Shown piece by piece: positions 56,661 to 64,000 of a stretch of DNA of 64,000 nucleotides (its first letter is position 1; each line of letters starts with the position of its first letter). The stretch comes from Cyanodermella asteris (Eukaryota; Ascomycota; Lecanoromycetes; Ostropales; Stictidaceae), in the NCBI GenBank assembly GCA_900618795.1, contig UYJD01000011.1:248001-312000 (forward strand), given 5' to 3'. A program made the position numbers and the translations under genes. The notes beneath the pieces were generated by a model. That model was not told the DNA's origin, ran no database searches, and saw nothing but the letters and a program-made list of their open reading frames with translations.

Positions 56661-59600
56661 TCACTCGAACACCGTCTCCAATTTCGGTTGTCCGATCGTC
56701 CCTTTCAGCTCCTCTCTTCGTCTCTCCGCCTTCTTCTCGCTTCTTCTCCGCATTGCTCGCGTTGCCCATCCTGGAGTCTCTCCGCTACTACCGGAAAGGG
56801 CCCTCATCGGGTTGAATTCGAACCTCACGCTGCGTTTCTGGCTCCTTCGACGCCGTGCCATGGCCGATGGGCTGGGGCTGATGACCCGAACCGGACTAAT
56901 TGAGCTGACTCCTCGGGGAAGAGAAGACCTCCGCTGCGTGCTCGAGGGCTTTGGTGCCGGACGTGCCAGAAACGACGGCGAGAGTGGGCGTGCTGGTCGT
57001 ACGGCAGTTGGAAACTTTTTGCGTTTGAGGCTGCGATACCGTCGAATCGAGGACAACCGCCGCACAAGACTGACCGGGCCTGTGATCACGATGCGTGATT
57101 GAGGAAAGCCAAGTGTGTTACGCACTGGCTGCGAGAAATAGTCGTTCCGAGCCACATCTGAATTTCCACCGCCCCTTTGTGCCGCTTCGCCATTGCTGTA
57201 GCCACCACCTCTTTCAGTCGTGTCGTCTGCGTAATCCTCTTCGTCGTCCCAGAATTTCTTCGGTCGCCAGAAAGGGCTAAGATTGTCGTCCTTCACCATC
57301 GGACGGCTGCGCTTCTTTTTGACCCCGCCAGCGGCAGTCTTACGGCCGGAGCCAAGCCACAACCCCGACGTTCGGGGTACAGACCCCGCTGATGTCCTGG
57401 CGTTGGAAGACAAAGCTCTTCGGACTAGCGACACGGGACCGGTGACGAGACCTGCCTTTCCACCCGAAACTGGACGCTGTCCTGTACCAGGCAAATCAAG
57501 TGGTGTGGGAGGGATCAGACTGACCGATGGTAGTGTCCCCGAGTCACTCGTGGGCGCCTTCGGAGCGCGGCGAGGGTTTCTCAGCGGCGAGTTGTAGGGC
57601 AGCGTAGGCGAATCCATCATAGCCTTTGACTCCTGAGAAGCCGGACTCTCAGGTCCCTCGATCTTGACGTGCATCGACTCCGGCTGCTGAGCCCGGATCG
57701 TAGATGTGGGCGAGCTGACTTCGGTGACGCGATAGGCCCCGGGTCGAACGCCTGGATGGGCTGGAAAATTGACGGCATCTGGCACGGCTTGCTGAACCAC
57801 CAAGAGGCTAGAGTTGGTGTGCGGATAGATGTTGACGGCCGTCGCCTCGTGTACCTCGTACGCACCAGAGAAACTAGATTGCACCGAGTGGCCAGAGAAA
57901 GGAGTCTTGAGCAGCGCACGCGAAGCCAGTAGCGCAGCATCCTCTTTGGAATTCCGCCGTGGTGTTCCAGTTGTGGTTGCAAGTGCATTTCCGTCTGACG
58001 TCTCGCTCGACATCCGTGCCCACAGAGGCATTGTGGGGGATGAAAAGCCATCTACGCTTGTTGGGCTGAGGGTGATCACAGGCGTCAAGGGTGTAGTGGC
58101 TGCGTTGCTCTGCTGAGAAATTTGCCTTGCGTGCTTGTCACGCTGACCACCGATTGTCGTGCTCGTCTCGGTAATGGATTTTGCAGTACCCATCAAGCTG
58201 ACGTTCGGCTTGCTTGTTTCACTTCGAACCTGAGTCATCGGCTGTGATACTGACCTGCCATGAATGCCAGTTTTCGATGGTGCAGAAGCCACGTGAGAGG
58301 TCTCAGGCCTTGACTTTGATCCCTCTCTGCTCGTAGGAGCCCCAAGAGAGGATGTTCGCTTCGGCACAACAGGTGGTATCCCTGATATTGGTGGCCTGCC
58401 TCGGTGTGTGTCTTTGTCTCTGCCTCTGCTGTTACTGTTGTTACTTGCAGTAGATATCGTCCTTCTCCTCATGCTTCGCAACTCGGGAGATCCATCTGGC
58501 CCGCTTGGAGCTGTTGCGGGTCTAGATTCCGATGATGAAGTCAAGGCAGAATTATGTTTAGGGCTGCTGTGGTGCTGCAACGATTGTGACATAGATGACC
58601 GACGAGGGATATCTGTCACAGCTAGCTTGCTCCATCTCTTCATGATGTGGTCCGAGCCGACCATGCTGATCCCACTGTCGGAGAAGAGGCTTGAGTTTGC
58701 CGTAGCATTCGGAAGCCCTCCCAACATCCGATTCAGGCGTGGTTTATAGTCGCTAGTTGATTGCAGCGAGCTTCGGTTGGATCCTCCTTTCGAGGAGCTT
58801 GCCGCCCGCAAGGACGGAACTTTGCTGGCATGACGAAGCTTGGGAGGTGTTATAGGAGCAGAGTCGATCAACACGACCTCAAGAGGCTGCAATGTCGAGA
58901 GATTTGAGATTTGAGAGACGCGTTTGCTGTCACGTCTGGCCTTGGCTAAGAACGCTTCCTCGGCATCGAAGTCTGCGGACAGAGGAGAGACACTGTGCTT
59001 AGAGTCGTCAGATTGCGCATCATTGCCTTCCAGTTGTCCGTATCCATCGAAAAAAGGACGTTCCTTGTACGGGGTGTCGTCCTCGTTGATATACGAGAAG
59101 CCCAAGAATTCTGCCTCGTTGATTGGCGGCCCAAGTAGATCATTGCCACGAGAGAGCTGGGCGACAGCGGATGGCTCAGAAGCTGTGACCGGATCTGAGC
59201 TGACGATTTCTGGGGTTGTTGGTTTCGACCGAAACACCCGCTCGGGGTGTGGCGACCGGCCTTGTAACGTCATGGGCCTGTCCTTGGTAGGCGTACGGAC
59301 GCTATCATCGTCTGAATACCCTATGCCCAAGCCAACGCTGTCAGCGTTTTGTTGTCTGGAATGTGAATCATTTTGCGGTGATGAAATGCGGAATGTAAGT
59401 ACCGGGACCCTGGAGCCTGCCGGCTCCGGCGGCGGACTTGGCGAAGGAAGCTGCTCAGCAGCGGTTCGGAAGGACTCCGCCTTTGAAGATGTCTGTCTCG
59501 ATGTCGGGGGAGGTGAAAGACTCGTGCGTTTCCTCCGGCGGAGAGGAGGTGATGGACTTCTCTTGCGCTCACGGGTCTTCTTCGGGGGTGTCATTTCGGG

Positions 59601-59978
59601 CGTGGGCGGAGAACGATGGCTGATCGAACCAGATGGTGGCGGAGGGGTCCGATCGTTTACAGGAGTCGTAGAACCTGAATTCTCATTCGCTGGGTCTAGG
59701 AGGAAAGTCTGTGCCACGAGGGTGTCCCCGGCCTGCGAGCCATCATCCTCCACGTTGGCTGCGTTTTGGCTCTCGTCTGGCGGTGTCAGAGGTAGGTTGG
59801 GGGACGCATCGCGAATCCAGGACGTTATCCGCGCTTCTCTGGTCGGTGATGTATAGCTTCTCCTTGATCTGGCTTGCAGCAGATCTGCCGAACCTGATCC
59901 ATCCGTGACCGCCCTCCTCTTGGGAAACGCTTTGTGAGCCGTCAAGCGAGAGCACCTTTCTGGGCTTGGAACGTCCAT
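56661..59978 (-). CDS. Large disordered Ser/Pro-rich fungal protein
   Basis: From ATG 59978 the frame codes for 1105 residues. The frame is open a little further upstream to a TTG at 60011. The sequence just before CAAGCC at about 59996 resembles a splice acceptor (GATTGCCTGCCAG), so an upstream exon is possible. Most of the protein is low complexity, rich in Ser, Pro, Thr and Arg, including KRSPSPPLRRRKRTSLSPPP near residue 140. The C-terminal 300 residues carry LSPFWRPKKFWDDEEDY and two copies of TGPVSLVRR. I recall the FWRP(K/R)xFWDD motif from uncharacterised fungal proteins. No domain or signal peptide is recognised, and the function is unknown. Confidence 0.75.
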   Translation of the reverse strand: MDVPSPERCSRLTAHKAFPKRRAVTDGSGSADLLQARSRRSYTSPTREARITSWIRDASPNLPLTPPDESQNAANVEDDGSQAGDTLVAQTFLLDPANENSGSTTPVNDRTPPPPSGSISHRSPPTPEMTPPKKTRERKRSPSPPLRRRKRTSLSPPPTSRQTSSKAESFRTAAEQLPSPSPPPEPAGSRVPVLTFRISSPQNDSHSRQQNADSVGLGIGYSDDDSVRTPTKDRPMTLQGRSPHPERVFRSKPTTPEIVSSDPVTASEPSAVAQLSRGNDLLGPPINEAEFLGFSYINEDDTPYKERPFFDGYGQLEGNDAQSDDSKHSVSPLSADFDAEEAFLAKARRDSKRVSQISNLSTLQPLEVVLIDSAPITPPKLRHASKVPSLRAASSSKGGSNRSSLQSTSDYKPRLNRMLGGLPNATANSSLFSDSGISMVGSDHIMKRWSKLAVTDIPRRSSMSQSLQHHSSPKHNSALTSSSESRPATAPSGPDGSPELRSMRRRTISTASNNSNSRGRDKDTHRGRPPISGIPPVVPKRTSSLGAPTSREGSKSRPETSHVASAPSKTGIHGRSVSQPMTQVRSETSKPNVSLMGTAKSITETSTTIGGQRDKHARQISQQSNAATTPLTPVITLSPTSVDGFSSPTMPLWARMSSETSDGNALATTTGTPRRNSKEDAALLASRALLKTPFSGHSVQSSFSGAYEVHEATAVNIYPHTNSSLLVVQQAVPDAVNFPAHPGVRPGAYRVTEVSSPTSTIRAQQPESMHVKIEGPESPASQESKAMMDSPTLPYNSPLRNPRRAPKAPTSDSGTLPSVSLIPPTPLDLPGTGQRPVSGGKAGLVTGPVSLVRRALSSNARTSAGSVPRTSGLWLGSGRKTAAGGVKKKRSRPMVKDDNLSPFWRPKKFWDDEEDYADDTTERGGGYSNGEAAQRGGGNSDVARNDYFSQPVRNTLGFPQSRIVITGPVSLVRRLSSIRRYRSLKRKKFPTAVRPARPLSPSFLARPAPKPSSTQRRSSLPRGVSSISPVRVISPSPSAMARRRRSQKRSVRFEFNPMRALSGSSGETPGWATRAMRRRSEKKAERRREELKGTIGQPKLETVFE

Positions 59979-61567
59979 AGGGACGTGTTCGGCTTGCTGG
60001 CAGGCAATCAATATCAGATTCGGTGTCGCATGGCAGCCCGTTACGATGCAGGGTCAGGCAGATGACGACAGCTCATGGCGCTGATGCAGTAGTGAGGATA
60101 AGCAGTTGGAGTGTTCCCAGGTGGCCGTCGAGCGCTGCGGGTATGCGCCCGCGCAACAAGGCTGTGAAGGCGATGACTCGATGATGCGTCGCACAATCAG
60201 ACGCAGCTAGTCGCAAAACCGACACGAGCAGTATGCGCGACCGCGAAGGGCGAGATGGTGCGAGAAAGGGTACGAGGAGGGCACTCGACAACCAATACTG
60301 GACTGGAAGAAGGTTGAGGATGGAGTATGCCAATGGAGAAGGTGGACGACAGCCGAGACAGCAGAAGAACGTGGCCTGCCTTGGCATGCCGATCCCAGGT
60401 AGCATCCATCCGTTCCGGACTTGACACCTTAACCCTCGTCCAAGATCGGGCAAGCCCTTTCAACGAGTCACTCACTCCACGTAAGCTCTATCGTGATCTC
60501 TCGCTGCGATTTGCAAGACTTGTTTCTCATAATGTGCCAAGTCAAATTCCGGCGCGTGAATTCGTCTCACACAAAGGGGGAAATATTTAAGATGGCAAAA
60601 ATAATGGCAATCATGGACTTCCATCCATGGCTTGATTCGAGAATGTTGAACCAAGTTGGAAAGTAATTGTGGAAAGTCGCATGACCCATAATGCGTAGCC
60701 CATTTGTTGTTAGAGATTTTGATCATCTACTTGGGAACGTGCTCCTGCTGTCATAATCCCAATACACGGAGGCGATCTACACGCAAGCATCATGTAATGA
60801 GTGCCAGTGCCAGTGTTGATGTTCGCGATTATACTTAATCTTCCCATCGTTTGTACTTAAGTCATCAGATAGTCGGGTTGGAGGTCGTTTCGGCTTGCAT
60901 CTAGCACGGACAATGTCGTGGTCCTCTACGGCTATCACAGAAGCGACGAGGTCACAGTTCTATGCTAGTATGATAAGATGGAAGGCAGCACGCCTTGAAG
61001 ATGCTCATCGCCTTATCCTCAAAAGGTCCTGATGTGCGCTGAAAGTACACAAGCACAGATGCCAGAGTCGCCGAATCTGATTGACACCCGTGTCACGCAT
61101 AGATGGACCTGTCGATTCGATGGTTAACAAAGCCACAAACGTAACACGCTGTCAGGTTTGCAAGAGTCGGCTTCTGTATACGCTTCGCAGTCGCGCATAC
61201 GGTACATGCAAGTGAAATTGTACGTGGAAGTGTTCCCGCGAGCACACATCGCCCAGAATCTCGTTTCAATAGATACTGAGCTCACCGTCGTCGTTGTGTA
61301 CAGAAACGCAGCCCACCATATTTGATGAATCGTGCGCGATGTCCGTGGTAAGGTCTTTCCCAGTTGTGCGAAAAGCGTGGACCCATTCACGTTCGCATGA
61401 GATGACTACTGCTCGTCGAAGAAGCTCTGAATCATTCTTGAATGGTCGAGCCTTTGTTGACGACACGTGAGGATGCTGTTCCCGGAGAATCGTGTGAAGG
61501 TTGTAGTTGGATGGAGATCGAATCGGCATCAAACGGAATCAGGCGATCGGCCGCGTAGTGGTGCGTC

Positions 61568-61598
61568 TCCATCCCATCCCATTCCATCCCATCCCATG
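61568..61598 (+). repeat. CCATC pentamer repeat
   Basis: About six near-perfect tandem copies of a CCATC/CCATT unit, 240 bp before the sensor kinase ATG. Confidence 0.85.
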
Positions 61599-61661
61599 AT
61601 ATCCATCTCATCCTACTCCTCGACCGCGCGCTGGAAGCTGCATCGCTAGCACGTCTCCGAC

Positions 61662-61684
61662 GCTTTGCTTTGCTTTGCTCTGCT
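61662..61684 (+). repeat. GCTTT pentamer repeat
   Basis: Four to five tandem copies of GCTTT/GCTCT. Confidence 0.8.
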
Positions 61685-61834
61685 TCTTCTTTGCATGACC
61701 TTGCATTCCAGCCAGCTACGCCATCGATCTGACTCGTACCGGCCCGGTACGACGCCCTCTACCAGGGCCCGCACCATCCGTCGCCACGGCACGAGGCAGT
61801 CCAGGTCAATCCTGGTTCTAGAAGGCATGTCTTC

Positions 61835-64000
61835 ATGACCAGCCCACCTTCCATCTATACGCAGCCATCGGAAAGTGCTCCTGCTGTCGACCTCCAAGGT
61901 CCGACTCAATTCGAGTCTATCGAGCTCGGCGCCACCTCCGTTGTTCGAGCCCATCCTGCGCTCCCCAGATCGCGCACCACCTCGACAGCAGAGGCAGATA
62001 GCTCGCCGGCTATACGCAGAGCAATCCTTCGGACTGCCAGAATCGCGCCAGAGGCCGTTGATTCGACTTTGGCAACACTAGAGGATCCCGCGAAAGCCAA
62101 ACCTCGATCGAGATTGCCCTATACTCTACCATGGCCTCGGTCTAACGCCATAACAGATATCAGGGAGGAAGATTTGACGGGTATAGAGGAGGAAAGAGAG
62201 GAAATTGCTACTCATAACCATCCGACATCGAACCTTGAATTGCAAACGGTGGCTGGTTACAGCCAGAGCGAACCGAACGCCTTGAAGCGCTCTGCACCTA
62301 CTAGTGAGGATACGACAACTACCAAAGCCCCAAGACTGTCCACGCGGAGTCCCGTACCACAGGCGGCTGGGCACAGGGACTATGCAATTCTGAGCACTCC
62401 CTTCCATAATCCATTCGTGCTTCCCCCCGGACCAGTCTCTCCGCTCTTTTTCAGCAATACTCCAAATAAACGACCTCCGTTAGCGCCTCGCTTTAGTAGC
62501 AGCGAAGCCGGGGCTTCCCTGCTGCGCGGTATCGATATGGAAGACGCCTCGGAGATGGATTCTGTGAGAACGATGAATATAGCCAGAAGTTCCAGAGGCC
62601 AAATGAGCTCACCGGCTATCGGTGGGCCTGGGACCCCGATTCCTGCATCAAGACCTCGCCTCGCTTCGCACCGGACTACTCCTTCTCGGGACGCGACGCC
62701 AGATGATAGGGAAAAAGAGGGCATTGGCAGCGGCATTCAATCGTTGCAGCACGCCGGTGTTCTCGAGCTTCTTGACCAAGATGATCGGCCCACTTTCATC
62801 ATTGACCTTTCTTATAAATCCAACTTCAACGTGGGCTCATTGCACGTGGCTTTTTTCAACAGCTCTCTACGCGCATACCCAGGGCTCATGGAACAGATCA
62901 AAGGTAGAAGTTCTGGCGACACCCCTGCTTTTTCACCTACGCCGTCTTTTCCCGAATTCAAGCAATGGGTCACCAGCTTTGTACAGCATGGCGAAGCAAT
63001 GGACGTCTGTCTGCCTGCTTTTACCTATGCGTCACTCACCTGGAAGGCGTCGTCGATCCGAAAAAGGTTCAGAGTGTTTCACGGGACCATGTTCTATAGC
63101 AGTTTAACCGCACCGCAAGTAACCACTCCCGGCTCTTCAAAACTGACAGCGGCGCAAAAGTCTTCTGTTACTGCATTTGAAGACCCGGCGGACTATTTTG
63201 GGCAAACAGCCTTACCGTCCGTCAAAGAGGTGCACGAGTCCGAATCATTACGTGTTCAGGTACCAGTCACATCTTCGCAAGCTGAACCTGGAATTGACGA
63301 GACTTTGACGGCTTCGGTCTCCACACAACCTGACGACAATGCTCAAACAGGTAATGTCCCGCAATCAATGGATTTTCAACCGGAAATAGACATTTCACGC
63401 ATCCAGCATAACCGGGCCTCTGGCCACAATTCCCCCTCAGGTAGGCAGTCTAGCGATTTGAGTTTTAGCAATGCAGCTATCCTCCGGGCAGCGGCCGCGG
63501 GTAGTGTCGACTGGTTTGGGCCGTCACAGGAACAGGATAAGCTTCCGTCGAAAACAGATTCTGATCCAATAAACTTGGCAGATTCATCGAGCTCCATGTT
63601 CTACTTCGACTGGACAAGGCTGCCACTCTCCTCCAACCTTCCCCGCCATATCCAATTCGCGCGCAGCATCGATTGGGCTAGTACCAGCCTTGGGCCGATC
63701 GAGAGCTGGTCCGGGCACCTCCGGGCCACTAGCTGCCTGATCATGGCATCACCTCACCCGACTGCCATGTATTGGGGTGACGATTTCGTGGCTCTGTATA
63801 ACGAGCCCTACATCCTCCTTGCCGGACAGAAACACCCTCATCTGATGGGGACGCCTTATTCCGTAGCGTGGGCCGAGATCTGGGATAACGTCAAGGACAG
63901 TTTTGCTCAAGCCCGTCTGACTGGTCAAAGCACAATGAAAGATGATGATAGGCTCTTCATCAATCGTAGTGGCTTCTTGGAAGAGACTTACTTTTCCTGG
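61835..64000 (+). CDS. N-terminal part of a fungal hybrid sensor histidine kinase
   Basis: ATG 61835 opens a frame that runs without a stop to the window edge (722 codons visible, gene incomplete). The first 600 residues are mostly low complexity, with a folded-looking block (TFIIDLSYKSNFNVGSLHVA ... FKQWVTSFVQHGEAMDVCL) that resembles a divergent PAS-like segment. From about residue 608 the sequence becomes RSIDWASTSLGPIESW, then MYWGDDFVALYNEPYILLAG, then RSGFLEETYFSW. This is the characteristic PAS-like input module that precedes the histidine kinase and receiver domains in a large group of fungal hybrid kinases. The kinase core lies beyond the window, so the identification rests on this module. 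Such proteins phosphorylate a histidine phosphotransfer protein upstream of stress MAP kinases; the signal sensed is unknown. Confidence 0.8.
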   Translation, partial: MTSPPSIYTQPSESAPAVDLQGPTQFESIELGATSVVRAHPALPRSRTTSTAEADSSPAIRRAILRTARIAPEAVDSTLATLEDPAKAKPRSRLPYTLPWPRSNAITDIREEDLTGIEEEREEIATHNHPTSNLELQTVAGYSQSEPNALKRSAPTSEDTTTTKAPRLSTRSPVPQAAGHRDYAILSTPFHNPFVLPPGPVSPLFFSNTPNKRPPLAPRFSSSEAGASLLRGIDMEDASEMDSVRTMNIARSSRGQMSSPAIGGPGTPIPASRPRLASHRTTPSRDATPDDREKEGIGSGIQSLQHAGVLELLDQDDRPTFIIDLSYKSNFNVGSLHVAFFNSSLRAYPGLMEQIKGRSSGDTPAFSPTPSFPEFKQWVTSFVQHGEAMDVCLPAFTYASLTWKASSIRKRFRVFHGTMFYSSLTAPQVTTPGSSKLTAAQKSSVTAFEDPADYFGQTALPSVKEVHESESLRVQVPVTSSQAEPGIDETLTASVSTQPDDNAQTGNVPQSMDFQPEIDISRIQHNRASGHNSPSGRQSSDLSFSNAAILRAAAAGSVDWFGPSQEQDKLPSKTDSDPINLADSSSSMFYFDWTRLPLSSNLPRHIQFARSIDWASTSLGPIESWSGHLRATSCLIMASPHPTAMYWGDDFVALYNEPYILLAGQKHPHLMGTPYSVAWAEIWDNVKDSFAQARLTGQSTMKDDDRLFINRSGFLEETYFSW

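Larger units (their letters stand above)
59979..61834. other. Divergent promoter region
   Basis: 1.9 kb between the disordered protein (minus) and the sensor kinase (plus). It may contain a first exon of the minus-strand gene near 60000-60450. No other gene is supported. Two simple repeats near the kinase start are listed separately. Confidence 0.5.

Overview
The window reads as nuclear DNA of a filamentous ascomycete (Pezizomycotina; the gene set would suit a dothideomycete-type fungus, but the lineage is inference). The reasons are short GT-AG introns with branch-like CTGAC/CTAAC boxes, long spacers between single genes on alternating strands, and typical filamentous-fungus proteins: a vacuolar HMT1-type ABC transporter, a GATOR2/SEA subunit Rtc1, a vacuolar alkaline phosphatase, a GPH sucrose transporter, an Rck2/SrkA kinase and a hybrid histidine kinase. 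I found no tRNA, rRNA, CRISPR array, transposon or viral relic that I could support.

Layout. 1-4.1 kb: HMT1-like ABC half transporter (minus, one intron). 4.1-8.6 kb: gene-empty spacer. 8.6-13.5 kb: Rtc1/WDR24 homologue (plus, one long intron). 14.1-15.9 kb: Pho8-type phosphatase (plus). 15.9-18.2 kb: spacer with two arrays of a degenerate 12-bp repeat and several simple repeats. 18.2-19.9 kb: sucrose-type transporter (minus). 21.4 kb: small Cys-rich protein. 23.7-24.6 kb: unrecognised protein. 24.9-26.6 kb: alpha/beta-hydrolase fused to a phosphatase domain of the mRNA-capping-triphosphatase type (minus). 28.1-29.9 kb: dihydroxyacid dehydratase. 30.7-32.1 kb: secreted amidohydrolase with an in-frame TGA or a cryptic intron. 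32.7-33.4 kb: unresolved or decayed small gene. 33.4-40.2 kb: gene-poor. 40.2 kb: SCOC-like short coiled-coil protein. 42.2-48.8 kb: two Ser/Thr-rich single-pass membrane proteins flanking a seven-TM protein. 49.6-51.4 kb: malic enzyme carrying one in-frame TAG at a position that should be Trp. 52.1-54.5 kb: Rck2/SrkA kinase with four exons and a possible GC-AG intron. 56.7-60.0 kb: large disordered protein. 61.8 kb to the end: N-terminal part of a hybrid sensor kinase.

Function. The genes do not form an operon-like system or a biosynthetic cluster. They share loose themes: vacuole and nutrient status (HMT1, Pho8, Rtc1, sucrose uptake), stress sensing (Rck2-type kinase, hybrid kinase, mucin-like surface sensors) and central carbon or amino acid metabolism (malic enzyme, dihydroxyacid dehydratase). 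The items most worth checking are the in-frame stop in the otherwise intact malic enzyme, the hydrolase-triphosphatase fusion, and the 12-bp repeat arrays. All exon boundaries were derived by hand from splice consensus and reading frame.
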